From: Streptomyces resistomycificus | GTDB taxonomy: Bacteria; Actinomycetota; Actinomycetes; Streptomycetales; Streptomycetaceae | Direction of reading: 5' to 3' | DNA length: 64,000 nucleotides | NCBI RefSeq assembly: GCF_001514265.1 | Contig: NZ_KQ948997.1 | Coordinates: forward strand, 124,001-188,000 | Part shown: one piece after another, positions 1-8,434 of the stretch | Layout: each line of letters begins with the position of its first letter | Numbering within the stretch: the first letter of the stretch is position 1 | Program-made: the position numbers and the translations under genes | Notes under the pieces: generated by a model | Databases searched by the model: none | The model's input: the letters and a program-made list of their open reading frames with translations, nothing else | Told to the model about the DNA's origin: nothing

Positions 1-770
1 GCGTCGTCGGCGCCCCGCTCGGCGGCCTCGCGGTGGCGGTCGGCGGCGCACCCGCCGCCTTCGCGGTGGCGGGCCTGCTGATAGCGGTGTCGCTGCCACT
101 GCTGGTCTCCGTACGACTGCGGGAACTGCCCCCGGACGACCGGGCCGCCGCCCGTGCGGACACCGCCTGGCGGGACCTCGTGGGCGGACTGCGCTACATC
201 CGCCGCCACCGTGTCCTGGCCCCGCTGATGGTGGCCATCGCCCTCGGCGACCTCGGCTTCGTCGGCCCCCTCAACGTGGGCCTGACCCTGCTGGCCGACG
301 AACGCGGCTGGGGCGCCGCCGGGATGGGCTGGGTGCTCGCCGGGTTCGGCGCCGGCGCGGGAGCCGCCTCCCTGCTGCTGACCGTGCGCGGGCGCCTGCC
401 GCACGCCGGGCGGATCGCGGGGTACGCCATCCTCGCGGGCTCCGTTGCGATCGGCGCCCTCGCCCACGCGCCGGGCGTCCTCGCGGCCGCCGGGGTGGCC
501 CTGCTCGTCGGGCTGCTCGCCGGGCTCAGCGGCGCCCTGTGCGCCGCCCTGCTGCAGACCCAGGCGGAGCCCGCCTACCTCGGGCGCGTCACAGCGGTCT
601 CCGGCCTGGTGAGCCTGGGCTTCGCCCCGCTGAGCATGCCGCTGTCCGCCGCGGCCATCGGCGTGTGGGGAACCGGCCCGGTCTTCGTCGTCAGCGCCGT
701 GGTCTGCGGCCTCGGCGGGGTGGTCGCCCTGTGCGTGCGGGGCCTGCGACGCGCCGAACTGCCCCGCTGA
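1..770 (+). CDS. MFS transporter, C-terminal part (5' end outside window)
   Basis: The frame is open from base 3 to the TGA at 768-770 and gives about 255 residues without a natural start, so this is the C-terminal half of a longer protein. It is strongly hydrophobic, with about six alternating membrane segments and a short cytoplasmic stretch rich in Arg and Asp near the start (RELPPDDRAAARADTAW). That loop followed by membrane helices is typical of the second six-helix bundle of a major facilitator superfamily exporter. It ends 12 bases from the convergent gene at 783. The substrate cannot be read from this fragment. Confidence 0.75.
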   Translation, partial: VVGAPLGGLAVAVGGAPAAFAVAGLLIAVSLPLLVSVRLRELPPDDRAAARADTAWRDLVGGLRYIRRHRVLAPLMVAIALGDLGFVGPLNVGLTLLADERGWGAAGMGWVLAGFGAGAGAASLLLTVRGRLPHAGRIAGYAILAGSVAIGALAHAPGVLAAAGVALLVGLLAGLSGALCAALLQTQAEPAYLGRVTAVSGLVSLGFAPLSMPLSAAAIGVWGTGPVFVVSAVVCGLGGVVALCVRGLRRAELPR

Positions 771-782
771 CCCCGCGGACGG

Positions 783-1418
783 TCAGATGCCCAGCTGCTT
801 GCCGCCGTGCAGTCTGGTGATCGCCTCCTTGTCGCCGTCCAGGTCCACCTTGGCGGCGTCCTGCCGGCCGTACAGGAACAGCAGCAGCTCCGACGGCTCG
901 CCGGTCGCCGTGACGACCGGAGTGCCCCGGTGGGCGACCGCGGTCTGGCCGTCCGGGCGGCGCAGCACCAGGCCGGTGGGGACAGCACGGCCCATCAGGC
1001 GGGCGGTGCGCTCCAGGCGGGACCACAGGGCGTCCTGGAAGACCGGGTCGAGCTCGCGCGTCGACCAGTCGGGCTGGGCCCGGCGGACGTCCTCGGTGTG
1101 GACGTAGAACTCGATGGTGTTCGACGCCTCGTCGATCTGCTTGAGGGAGAACGGCGAGAACCGGGGCGGGCCGGTCCGGATCAGCTGGATCAGCTCTTCG
1201 TACGGCTTGGCCGCGAACTCGGCCATCGCCCTGTCCAGGCGGGGCGCGAGCTGCTTGATCAGCATGCCGCCGGCCGCGTCGGGGCGGCGCTCGCGCACCA
1301 CCACGTGCGCGGCCAGGTCACGGGTCAGCCAGCCCTCGCAGAGGGTCGGGGCCTCGGGGCCCGCCGCCTCCAACAGGTCGGCCAGAAGAAGTCGTTCACG
1401 CTTGGCGAAGGTCGACAT
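783..1418 (-). CDS. TIGR03085-type (mycothiol-dependent-like) metal-binding protein
   Basis: 211 residues. The N-terminal half has the actinobacterial pattern LCEGWLTRDLAAHVVVRERRPD, which belongs to the maleylpyruvate-isomerase N-terminal/DinB-like four-helix fold (TIGR03085 family). A conserved HTEDVRRA segment and a C-terminal domain (LLLFLYGRQDA) follow. Members of the superfamily bind a metal through His residues and some use mycothiol as cofactor, but the role of this subfamily is unknown to me. The ATG at 1418 is the only good start. The gene is convergent with the MFS gene and divergent from hisI. Confidence 0.8.
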   Translation of the reverse strand: MSTFAKRERLLLADLLEAAGPEAPTLCEGWLTRDLAAHVVVRERRPDAAGGMLIKQLAPRLDRAMAEFAAKPYEELIQLIRTGPPRFSPFSLKQIDEASNTIEFYVHTEDVRRAQPDWSTRELDPVFQDALWSRLERTARLMGRAVPTGLVLRRPDGQTAVAHRGTPVVTATGEPSELLLFLYGRQDAAKVDLDGDKEAITRLHGGKQLGI

Positions 1419-1489
1419 GACAGCCAGCCTACGACCGCCCCCGCGGTCCGCACAGTGGACACCCCACGGTGACTGTCAGTGCCTGGCGG

Positions 1490-1495
1490 CACAAT
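1490..1495 (+). promoter_or_regulatory. Predicted -10 box of hisI (leaderless)
   Basis: The hexamer CACAAT fits the YANNNT -10 pattern and lies 7 bases before the hisI ATG at 1503. There is no purine-rich ribosome site between them. Transcription would start at or next to the ATG. This is an inference from spacing. Confidence 0.4.
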
Positions 1496-1502
1496 GGCAC
1501 CC

Positions 1503-1910
1503 ATGACCAGCAGCACGCCCGGCACGCCCAGCCGGCTCGACCCCGAGATCGCCGCGCGCCTCAAGCGCAGCGCCGACGGACTCCTGCCCGCCATCGCCCA
1601 GCAGTACGACACCGGAGAGGTGCTCATGCTCGGCTGGATGGACGACGAGGCGTTGCACCGCACCCTCACCACCGGCCGCTGCACCTACTGGTCGCGCAGC
1701 CGCCGGGAGTACTGGGTCAAGGGCGACACCTCCGGCCACTTCCAGTGGGTCAAGTCCGTCGCCCTGGACTGCGACGCCGACACCGTGCTGGTCAAGGTCG
1801 ACCAGGTCGGCGCCGCCTGTCACACCGGCGCGCGCACCTGCTTCGACGAGGACGTCCTCAAGTCCGTCGAGGGCGGCGCCGGTTCCGACGTACCGTCACT
1901 GGATCAGTAA
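1503..1910 (+). CDS. hisI: Phosphoribosyl-AMP cyclohydrolase
   Basis: 135 residues, single-domain size. It opens the purine ring of PRAMP in step three of histidine synthesis. Visible family marks are the Mg-binding DCDAD at residues 89-93 and the zinc ligands in CHTGARTC (Cys106 and Cys113). Upstream in-frame ATG codons at 1479 and 1494 exist, but the one at 1503 gives the usual N-terminus and fits the -10 box just before it. It is followed 11 bases later by trpE, so histidine and tryptophan genes share a transcript here. No PR-ATP pyrophosphohydrolase domain is fused, as usual in actinobacteria. Confidence 0.93.
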   Translation: MTSSTPGTPSRLDPEIAARLKRSADGLLPAIAQQYDTGEVLMLGWMDDEALHRTLTTGRCTYWSRSRREYWVKGDTSGHFQWVKSVALDCDADTVLVKVDQVGAACHTGARTCFDEDVLKSVEGGAGSDVPSLDQ

Positions 1911-1921
1911 GGTCAGCCGCC

Positions 1922-3400
1922 ATGGACCTCGAGACGTTCCGCAAGCTGGCCACCGACCGCCGCGTCATCCCGGTCACCCGCAAGCTCCTCGCCGACGGCG
2001 ACACCCCGGTCGCGCTCTACCGCAAGCTCGCGGCCGAGCGCCCCGGCACCTTCCTGCTGGAGTCCGCGGAGAACGGCCGTTCCTGGTCCCGGTACTCCTT
2101 CGTCGGCGTGCGCTCGGCAGCGACCCTGACGGCGCGCGACGGCCAGGCCCACTGGCTGGGCACCCCACCGGTCGGCGTCCCGGTCGAGGGCGACCCCCTC
2201 GCCGCCCTGCGCGCCACCATCGAGGCCCTGCACACCCCCCACCAGGAGGGCCTGCCGCCCTTCACCGGCGGCATGGTCGGCTACCTCGGCTACGACATCG
2301 TGCGGCGACTGGAGAAGATCGGTCCCGGCGAGCGGGACGACCTCCGGCTGCCCGAGCTGACCATGCTCCTCACCAGCGACCTCGCCGTGATGGACCACTG
2401 GGAGGGCTCGGTCCTGCTGATCGCCAACGCGATCAACCACAACGACCTCGACACGGGTGTCGACGAGGCCCACGCCGACGCCGTGGCCCGTCTGGACGCG
2501 ATGGAGGCGGACCTCTCGCGCCCCGTCGCCCAGCCCCCGGCCGTCCTGCCCCCCTCCGAGCTCCCCGAGTACACCGCCCTGTGGGGCGGCCCCGACTTCC
2601 AGGTGGCGGTCGAGGACATCAAGGAGCGCATCCGGGCCGGCGAGGCCTTCCAGGTCGTCCCCTCGCAGCGCTTCGAGACGCCGTGCACGGCCGCCGCGCT
2701 GGACGTCTACCGGGTCCTGCGGGCGACCAACCCCTCCCCGTACATGTACCTGTTCCGCTTCCAGGACTTCGACGTCGTCGGCTCGTCCCCGGAGGCCCTG
2801 GTCAAGGTCGAGGACGGGCACGCCCTGGTCCACCCGATCGCCGGCACCCGGCACCGCGGCGCCACCCCGCAGGAGGACCAGGCCCTCGCCGACGAGCTGC
2901 TCGCCGACCCCAAGGAGCGCGCCGAGCACCTCATGCTCGTCGACCTGGGACGCAACGACCTCGGGCGGGTCTGCGAGCCGGGCTCCGTCGAGGTCGTCGA
3001 CTTCATGTCCGTCGAGCGCTACTCGCACGTCATGCACATCGTCTCGACGGTCACCGGCAAGGTCGCCCCGGGCCGTACGGCCTTCGACGTCCTCACGGCC
3101 TGCTTCCCGGCGGGCACCCTCTCCGGCGCCCCCAAGCCCCGCGCCATGCAGATCATCGACGAGCTGGAACCCTCCCGGCGGGGCCTGTACGGCGGCTGTG
3201 TCGGCTACCTGGACTTCGCCGGCGACTCCGACACCGCCATCGCGATCCGCACCGCCCTGCTGCGGGACGGCACCGCGTACGTCCAGGCGGGCGCCGGCAT
3301 CGTCGCCGACTCCGACCCGGTGGCCGAGGACACCGAGTGCCGCAACAAGGCGGCGGCGGTCCTGCGCGCCGTCCACACGGCCAACCGGCTGGGCGGATAG
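1922..3400 (+). CDS. trpE: Anthranilate synthase component I
   Basis: 492 residues, full length. It converts chorismate to anthranilate together with a glutamine amidotransferase subunit (TrpG), which is not encoded nearby. The N-terminal domain carries the tryptophan-feedback motif LLES (in TFLLESAENG). The C-terminal chorismate-binding domain has PSQRFE, IAGTRHRG, HLMLVDLGRNDLGRV and FPAGTLSGAPKPRAM. The ATG at 1922 lies 11 bases after the hisI stop. Direct feedback control by tryptophan is expected from the LLES element. A strong hairpin follows the gene. Confidence 0.95.
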   Translation: MDLETFRKLATDRRVIPVTRKLLADGDTPVALYRKLAAERPGTFLLESAENGRSWSRYSFVGVRSAATLTARDGQAHWLGTPPVGVPVEGDPLAALRATIEALHTPHQEGLPPFTGGMVGYLGYDIVRRLEKIGPGERDDLRLPELTMLLTSDLAVMDHWEGSVLLIANAINHNDLDTGVDEAHADAVARLDAMEADLSRPVAQPPAVLPPSELPEYTALWGGPDFQVAVEDIKERIRAGEAFQVVPSQRFETPCTAAALDVYRVLRATNPSPYMYLFRFQDFDVVGSSPEALVKVEDGHALVHPIAGTRHRGATPQEDQALADELLADPKERAEHLMLVDLGRNDLGRVCEPGSVEVVDFMSVERYSHVMHIVSTVTGKVAPGRTAFDVLTACFPAGTLSGAPKPRAMQIIDELEPSRRGLYGGCVGYLDFAGDSDTAIAIRTALLRDGTAYVQAGAGIVADSDPVAEDTECRNKAAAVLRAVHTANRLGG

Positions 3401-3430
3401 GACGCTTCCCCCGCAATGGGGCGCTTCTCA

Positions 3431-3464
3431 CTGAACCCCGGGTCACCATTCGCCCGGGGTTCAG
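3431..3464. terminator. 12-bp perfect hairpin after trpE
   Basis: CTGAACCCCGGG at 3431-3442 pairs perfectly with 3453-3464 around a 10-base loop. No U-run follows. It sits 7 bases before the next start codon (3471), so it could terminate part of the hisI-trpE transcript or act as a 3' stabiliser and occlude the next ribosome site. Confidence 0.6.
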
Positions 3465-3470
3465 GCGATA

Positions 3471-4112
3471 GTGGAGTACGTGACTGCCGTACCTCACCCC
3501 CGTTCCGAAGCCATAGGCCCCGCCCGGGCCGGCCGACTGAGTCTTGCCGCCGCCCTGCTCAGCGGGGCGCTCGGCGCGGCCGTGGCGTTGCTCGCCACCC
3601 GGCAGCGGTGGTCGCAGGGCACCGCGACGGTCGCCGGCGGCGACTTCCCGCTGACCGCCAAGGGAAGCGACGTCACGGGCGTGCCCGCGTCCCTCGCCAT
3701 AGTCGGCCTCGCCGCCCTGGTCGCCGTCTTCGCCGTCCGCCGGGCCGGCCGCTTCATGGTCGCCGCCGTGCTCGCGCTCTCCGGCGCCGGCATCATCGCG
3801 GCGGCCCTCCTCGGCGTCAACGACAGCTCCGCGCTCGACGAGCAGGCCGCGCAGGCCTCCGGCGACACCTCGGCCACCGTCGACACGCTCTCCCACACCG
3901 CCTGGCCGTACGTCGCGGCCGTCGGCGGCGTCCTGCTCCTGCTCGCCGGTCTGCTCGCCCTGCGCTACGGCCGGCTGTGGCCCGCGATGTCCGGCCGCTA
4001 CGAGCGTTCCGGCGCCCCCCGTCCGCGCCGCAGGGCACCCTCCGTCGACCCCGACCGCCCCGAGGACATGTGGAAGGCCCTGGACCGGGGCGAGGACCCC
4101 ACCGGCGCCTAG
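3471..4112 (+). CDS. Trp-operon-associated membrane protein (TIGR02234 type)
   Basis: 213 residues from GTG 3471, or 210 from GTG 3480; the choice is not settled because the preceding hairpin leaves no clear ribosome site. Four hydrophobic segments can be seen: about 23-43, 75-90, 96-115 and 140-165. Between the first two lies a TRQRW...GGDFPLTAKGSDVTGVPASL segment typical of the actinobacterial Trp_oprn_chp family. A charged Arg/Pro-rich tail ends in DRPEDMWKALDRGEDPT. The family always accompanies trpE in actinobacteria. Its biochemical role is unknown. Confidence 0.85.
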   Translation: MEYVTAVPHPRSEAIGPARAGRLSLAAALLSGALGAAVALLATRQRWSQGTATVAGGDFPLTAKGSDVTGVPASLAIVGLAALVAVFAVRRAGRFMVAAVLALSGAGIIAAALLGVNDSSALDEQAAQASGDTSATVDTLSHTAWPYVAAVGGVLLLLAGLLALRYGRLWPAMSGRYERSGAPRPRRRAPSVDPDRPEDMWKALDRGEDPTGA

Positions 4113-4170
4113 GCGTTCGACGCCGACGCGCGAGGGCGGACCCCCGGGCACCCCGCACGCACGCGTGCGG

Positions 4171-4176
4171 AACAAT
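4171..4176 (+). promoter_or_regulatory. Predicted -10 box before the HGxxPAAW gene
   Basis: AACAAT lies 5 bases before an in-frame ATG at 4182 and 50 bases before the better start at 4227, which has its own ribosome site. It is likely a promoter giving a leader of about 45 bases. Confidence 0.3.
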
Positions 4177-4226
4177 GACCCATGAGCGTCCGGCTCAGAC
4201 AGGTACACAGCAACGAGGAGCAAGTC

Positions 4227-4478
4227 ATGGCGGGCAGCAGCCACGGTCACACCCCGGCCGCCTGGACCGGTGTCACAATCGCCTTCATCGGTTTCTGCGT
4301 CGCGGGCGCCTTCATGGTGTTGGCCCAGCCGGCGGGCTTCTGGGTCGGCATGGTGATCGTGGTCCTCGGCGGCGTGGTCGGCTGGATCATGAAGAAGATG
4401 GGTCTCGGCCAGCCGAAGGACACCCACCCGGCCCACCAGGTCGCGGCCAAGCGCGAGCCCGCGGGCGTCGAGAGCTGA
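4227..4478 (+). CDS. HGxxPAAW-motif small membrane protein
   Basis: 83 residues with two membrane helices (about 13-30 and 36-53). The N-terminus reads GSSHGHTPAAWTGV, the signature after which this actinobacterial family is named. The C-terminus is hydrophilic. I chose ATG 4227 over the in-frame ATG 4182 because GAGGAG at 4215-4220 is spaced 6 bases from it and because family members start just before the HGxxPAAW motif. The function is unknown. It sits among trp genes in many streptomycetes. Confidence 0.85.
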   Translation: MAGSSHGHTPAAWTGVTIAFIGFCVAGAFMVLAQPAGFWVGMVIVVLGGVVGWIMKKMGLGQPKDTHPAHQVAAKREPAGVES

Positions 4479-4554
4479 TCGCGAACGACTTCGTGCGGGG
4501 GCGGTCCGGCGTGGTGCCGGGGCCGCCCCTCACGCGTGTCCCGGGTGCGCAGGG

Positions 4555-4560
4555 CACAAT
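4555..4560 (+). promoter_or_regulatory. Predicted -10 box of the DUF2752 gene (leaderless)
   Basis: CACAAT ends 6 bases before GTG 4567 and there is no clear ribosome site. It is the same hexamer and nearly the same spacing as at hisI and kstR2. Confidence 0.4.
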
Positions 4561-4566
4561 GCGAGC

Positions 4567-5004
4567 GTGGACGCCGACAGCCAGAGGACGACACCTTCCG
4601 ACGCCGGGGCCCTGCTCGGGCGGCTGGCCATACCCGCGGGAGTGCTCGCGGCGGTCGTGGGCGCCTTCGCGTACGTGGGGACCGTGGACCCCAACGAGCC
4701 CGGTCACTACCCCGTCTGCCCGCTGCTGCGGCTGACCGGCGTCTACTGCCCCGGCTGCGGCGGACTGCGCTCCGCGCACGCCTTCGTGCACGGAGACCTC
4801 GTCACGGCGCTCGGTGACAACGCCCTGGCCGTCGCCGGCTACCTCGCCTTCGCGGTGGTGTGGACCGTCTGGGTGGTCCGCGCGGTGCGCGGCCGGCCGG
4901 CGGGGTTCACGCTCGGGCCGGTGCACCTGTGGAGTCTGGGCGCGTTGCTGCTGGTCTTCACCGTTGTCCGGAACCTGCCGTTCGGTGGCTGGCTACATCC
5001 TTGA
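4567..5004 (+). CDS. DUF2752 membrane protein
   Basis: 145 residues from GTG 4567. There are three hydrophobic helices. Between the first and second lies the diagnostic DUF2752 segment CPLLRLTGVYCPGCGGLRSAH with Cys51, Cys61 and Cys64. The Cys-x-x-Cys-Gly-Gly pattern could bind a metal or form a disulfide. The function is unknown. It lies between the trpE-linked membrane genes and trpC on the same strand. Confidence 0.85.
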   Translation: MDADSQRTTPSDAGALLGRLAIPAGVLAAVVGAFAYVGTVDPNEPGHYPVCPLLRLTGVYCPGCGGLRSAHAFVHGDLVTALGDNALAVAGYLAFAVVWTVWVVRAVRGRPAGFTLGPVHLWSLGALLLVFTVVRNLPFGGWLHP

Positions 5005-5170
5005 TCCACTCACGGAGGTCCAGGTAGTGGGACCGGCGTCAACCGGATGCGAGGCCTACGCCTTCCTCCGGATACCATCACAGTGACCATCGGTTTTCGT
5101 CCGCTGAGGCGGGCCGGTGGCGGAAGCTGAACCGCTTGAACAGTCAACCGTCTGGAAGGGGGCCGCTCGC

Positions 5171-5980
5171 GTGAGTGTGCTCGACGAGATCATCGACGGA
5201 GTCCGTGCCGACCTCGCGGAACGGCAGGCGCGCGTCAGCCTCGACGAGCTCAAGGAGCGCGCGGCGAAGGCTCCCGCGGCCAAGGACGGGGTCGCCGCGC
5301 TGCGGGGCGACGGCGTCAAGGTCATCTGTGAGGTCAAGCGCTCCAGCCCGTCCAAGGGCGCGCTGGCCGCGATCGCCGACCCGGCGGGCCTGGCCGCGGA
5401 CTACGAGGCGGGCGGCGCGGCCGTCATCTCCGTACTGACCGAGGAGCGCCGCTTCGGCGGCTCGCTGGCCGACCTGGAGGCCGTCCGCGCCCGCGTGGAC
5501 ATCCCGGTCCTGCGCAAGGACTTCATCGTCACCTCGTACCAGCTGTGGGAGGCCCGGGCATACGGCGCCGACCTCGCGCTGCTGATCGTCGCGGCCCTGG
5601 AGCAGTCGGCCCTGGAGTCCCTCATCGAGCGGGCCGAGTCCATCGGGCTCACCCCGATCGTCGAGGTGCACGACGAGGACGAGGTCGAGCGCGCGGTGGA
5701 CGCCGGAGCGAAGATCATCGGCGTCAACGCGCGTAACCTCAAGACGCTCGAGGTCGACCGCGGGACATTCGAGCGGGTGGCCCCAGAGATCCCCGCCGGC
5801 CTGGTCAGGATCGCCGAGTCCGGGGTCCGCGGCCCGCACGACCTCATCGCGTACGCCAACGCCGGCGCCGACGCGGTCCTGGTCGGCGAGTCGCTGGTGA
5901 CCGGCAAGGACCCCAAGACGGCGGTCGCCGACCTGGTGGCGGCGGGCGAACACCCCGCACTGCGGCACGGCCGCGGCTGA
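5171..5980 (+). CDS. trpC: Indole-3-glycerol phosphate synthase
   Basis: 269 residues, normal for the monofunctional enzyme. It decarboxylates and cyclises CdRP to indoleglycerol phosphate. TIM-barrel active-site motifs are CEVKRSSPSKG (Glu54, Lys56), VLRKDFIV, GVNARNLKTLEVD and IAESGV near the C-terminus. The start is GTG 5171 because GGAAGGGG precedes it at good spacing. An in-frame GTG at 5117 would add 18 residues that do not fit the family. trpF is absent nearby; in streptomycetes PriA usually covers that step. Confidence 0.95.
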   Translation: MSVLDEIIDGVRADLAERQARVSLDELKERAAKAPAAKDGVAALRGDGVKVICEVKRSSPSKGALAAIADPAGLAADYEAGGAAVISVLTEERRFGGSLADLEAVRARVDIPVLRKDFIVTSYQLWEARAYGADLALLIVAALEQSALESLIERAESIGLTPIVEVHDEDEVERAVDAGAKIIGVNARNLKTLEVDRGTFERVAPEIPAGLVRIAESGVRGPHDLIAYANAGADAVLVGESLVTGKDPKTAVADLVAAGEHPALRHGRG

Positions 5981-5988
5981 TCTGCGGC

Positions 5989-5994
5989 TAGGCT
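5989..5994 (+). promoter_or_regulatory. Predicted -10 box of trpM (leaderless)
   Basis: TAGGCT is a good Streptomyces -10 hexamer. It ends 7 bases before the trpM ATG at 6002 and no ribosome site lies between. This would let trpM-trpB-trpA be transcribed independently of trpC. Confidence 0.45.
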
Positions 5995-6001
5995 TGGCCC
6001 G

Positions 6002-6217
6002 ATGACCGCGACGACCCCCCAGACGACCACGGACCGGTACGCCCGCCTCGCGCGCGGCTGCCGCCCCCGTGGCTGCCGCGCGCCCGCGAGGCGGGTGCAC
6101 GGCCGCAGGGTGCGGTACGTCATCGGGGACGAGCCGGGTCAGGTGAACGGCATGCGATGGCACCGGTCGGCCTGTCAGGGGCGCGGGGAACTGCGCGACC
6201 GGCCGCACACGGCCTGA
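6002..6217 (+). CDS. trpM: TrpM-type small tryptophan biosynthesis modulator
   Basis: 71 residues, very basic, with Cys-rich start GCRPRGCRAP and a central RRVHGRRVRYVIGDEPGQVNGMRWH stretch. It lies between trpC and trpB, the place of S. coelicolor trpX/trpM, whose 63-residue product was reported to modulate tryptophan synthesis and development. The last 14 or so residues are encoded by a GC-rich sequence that resembles a common Streptomyces intergenic repeat, so the C-terminus differs from the core family. There are no membrane segments. The identification is by position, size and composition. Confidence 0.75.
   Translation: MTATTPQTTTDRYARLARGCRPRGCRAPARRVHGRRVRYVIGDEPGQVNGMRWHRSACQGRGELRDRPHTA
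6176..6200. repeat. Common Streptomyces GC-rich repeat inside the 3' end of trpM
   Basis: The segment around GGGGCGCGGGGAACTGCGCG is, as I remember, one of the most frequent short intergenic repeats in streptomycetes. It can fold as GCGC/GCGC around GGGGAACT. Here it encodes the last residues of TrpM. Its abundance in this genome cannot be tested from the window. Confidence 0.45.
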
Positions 6218-6285
6218 GGTCGTCCGACAAGCTCCGCCCCCACGGCGATCAGTGTTCTTCCACAAACTCACCGTGAGGTTTCCGC

Positions 6286-7572
6286 ATGCCCAGCGAGTTC
6301 TTCATTCCCGACCCCGAGGGTCAGCTCCCCAGTGCCGAGGGCTACTTCGGCGCGTTCGGCGGCAAGTTCATCCCGGAGGCGCTCGTCGCCGCCGTGGACG
6401 AGGTCGCCGTCGAGTACGACAAGGCGAAGCACGACCCCGAGTTCGCCCGCGAGCTCGACGACCTGCTCGTGCACTACACCGGCCGGCCCAGTTCCCTCAC
6501 CGAGGTGCCGCGGTTCGCCGAACACGCCGGTGGCGCCCGGGTGTTCCTCAAGCGCGAGGACCTCAACCACACCGGCTCGCACAAGATCAACAACGTGCTC
6601 GGCCAGGCCCTGCTCACCAAGCGTATGGGCAAGACCCGCGTCATCGCGGAGACCGGTGCCGGTCAGCACGGTGTCGCGACCGCCACCGCCTGCGCGCTGT
6701 TCGGGCTCGAGTGCACCATCTACATGGGCGAGATCGACACCCAGCGCCAGGCCCTGAACGTGGCCCGGATGCGCATGCTCGGCGCCGAGGTCATCGCCGT
6801 GAAGTCCGGCAGCCGCACGCTGAAGGACGCGATCAACGAGGCGTTCCGCGACTGGGTCGCCAACGTCGACCGCACGCACTACCTCTTCGGCACGGTGGCC
6901 GGCCCGCACCCCTTCCCGGCCATGGTCCGCGACTTCCACCGCGTCATCGGCGTCGAGGCCCGCCGCCAGCTCCTGGAGCGGGCCGGCCGCCTTCCCGACG
7001 CGGCCGTCGCCTGCGTCGGCGGCGGCTCCAACGCCATCGGCCTCTTCCACGCCTTCATCCCCGACGCCGACGTACGCCTCATCGGCTGCGAGCCCGCCGG
7101 GCACGGCGTGGAGACCGGCGAGCACGCGGCGACCCTGACCGCCGGCGAGCCCGGCATCCTGCACGGGTCGCGGTCCTACGTCCTTCAGGACGAGGAGGGC
7201 CAGATCACCGAGCCCTACTCGATCTCGGCCGGACTGGACTACCCCGGCATCGGTCCCGAGCACTCCTACCTCAAGGACAGCGGCCGCGGCGAGTACCGCG
7301 CGGTCACCGACGACGCGGCCATGCAGGCCCTGCGTCTGCTGTCGCGCACCGAGGGCATCATCCCGGCCATCGAGAGCGCCCACGCGCTGGCCGGTGCCCT
7401 GGAAGTCGGCAGGGAGCTGGGCAAGGACGGGCTGATCGTGGTCAACCTGTCCGGCCGCGGCGACAAGGACATGGACACCGCCGCCCGCTACTTCGGCCTG
7501 TACGACACCGACGCCGAGGTCGCCGCCGACCAGGACGCCGACGCCGCAGAGATCGAGGGGGACGCCAAGTGA
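6286..7572 (+). CDS. trpB: Tryptophan synthase beta chain
   Basis: 428 residues. It condenses indole with serine using PLP. The PLP lysine is Lys100 in NHTGSHKINN. The ETGAGQHGVATA loop and the phosphate-binding GGGSNAIGLF are intact, so this is a TrpB1-type enzyme with the N-terminal residues that contact TrpA. The last 25 residues are acidic and extend past the conserved core. The stop overlaps the trpA GTG start (GTGA), so the two subunits are translationally coupled. Confidence 0.97.
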   Translation: MPSEFFIPDPEGQLPSAEGYFGAFGGKFIPEALVAAVDEVAVEYDKAKHDPEFARELDDLLVHYTGRPSSLTEVPRFAEHAGGARVFLKREDLNHTGSHKINNVLGQALLTKRMGKTRVIAETGAGQHGVATATACALFGLECTIYMGEIDTQRQALNVARMRMLGAEVIAVKSGSRTLKDAINEAFRDWVANVDRTHYLFGTVAGPHPFPAMVRDFHRVIGVEARRQLLERAGRLPDAAVACVGGGSNAIGLFHAFIPDADVRLIGCEPAGHGVETGEHAATLTAGEPGILHGSRSYVLQDEEGQITEPYSISAGLDYPGIGPEHSYLKDSGRGEYRAVTDDAAMQALRLLSRTEGIIPAIESAHALAGALEVGRELGKDGLIVVNLSGRGDKDMDTAARYFGLYDTDAEVAADQDADAAEIEGDAK

Positions 7573-8387
7573 GCGGGAACATCCAACTGCTGTCCGACAC
7601 CCTCGCCGCCGCCAGGGCCGAGGGCCGCGCCGCCCTCATCGCCTACCTCCCGGCCGGGTTCCCGACCGTGGACGGCGGCATCGAGGCGATCAAGGCCGTC
7701 TTCGACGGCGGCGCCGACGTCGTCGAGGTCGGTCTGCCGCACAGCGACCCGGTCCTCGACGGCCCGGTCATCCAGACCGCCGACGACATCGCCCTGCGCG
7801 GCGGCGTCAAGATCGCGGACGTAATGCGGACGGTCCGCGAGGCCCACGAGGCGACCGGCAAGCCGGTGCTCGTGATGACGTACTGGAACCCGATCGACCG
7901 CTACGGCGTCGAGCGCTTCACCGCCGAGCTCGCGGCGGCGGGCGGTGCCGGGTGCATCCTGCCCGACCTGCCCGTGCAGGAGTCGGCGCTGTGGAGGGAG
8001 CATGCGCACAAGCACGGCCTCGCGACCGTCTTCGTCGTCGCTCCCAGCAGCAAGGACGAGCGGCTCGCCCGGATCACCGAGGCGGGCAGCGGCTTCGTCT
8101 ACGCCGCCTCGCTGATGGGCGTCACCGGCACCCGCGCCTCGGTCGGCGCGCAGGCCCAGGACCTGGTGGAGCGCACCCGCGCCACCGGCTCGGACCTGCC
8201 CGTCTGCGTCGGCCTCGGCGTCTCCGACGCCCGGCAGGCCGCCGAGGTGGCCGGCTTCGCCGACGGCGTGATCGTCGGCTCGGCCTTCGTCAAGCGGATG
8301 CTGGACGCGCCGGACGACGCGGCCGGGGTCGAAGCGGTCCGGGCGCTCGCCGGTGAGCTCGCGAAGGGCGTGCGCGGAACGGCGTAG
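7569..8387 (+). CDS. trpA: Tryptophan synthase alpha chain
   Basis: 272 residues from GTG 7569, which overlaps the trpB stop by 4 bases. It cleaves indoleglycerol phosphate to indole, which is channelled to TrpB. The catalytic Glu lies in VVEVGLPHSDP and the catalytic Asp in VLDGPVIQ. The phosphate loop GVTGTR and GLGVSDARQA are present. It ends the trp block; a strong hairpin follows at 8435. Confidence 0.97.
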   Translation: MSGNIQLLSDTLAAARAEGRAALIAYLPAGFPTVDGGIEAIKAVFDGGADVVEVGLPHSDPVLDGPVIQTADDIALRGGVKIADVMRTVREAHEATGKPVLVMTYWNPIDRYGVERFTAELAAAGGAGCILPDLPVQESALWREHAHKHGLATVFVVAPSSKDERLARITEAGSGFVYAASLMGVTGTRASVGAQAQDLVERTRATGSDLPVCVGLGVSDARQAAEVAGFADGVIVGSAFVKRMLDAPDDAAGVEAVRALAGELAKGVRGTA

Positions 8388-8434
8388 CAAGGCGGGACAT
8401 TTCGTACGGGTCACTCGAACGGGTGGACCTGGGG

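Noticed and set aside
1913..3376. A 487-codon minus-strand frame over trpE
   Set aside because: Antisense shadow with no motifs; trpE is clear on the plus strand.
5005..5170. Trp leader peptide or T-box upstream of trpC
   Set aside because: I found no short frame with adjacent Trp codons and no T-box core sequence; the region upstream of trpE is only 11 bases.
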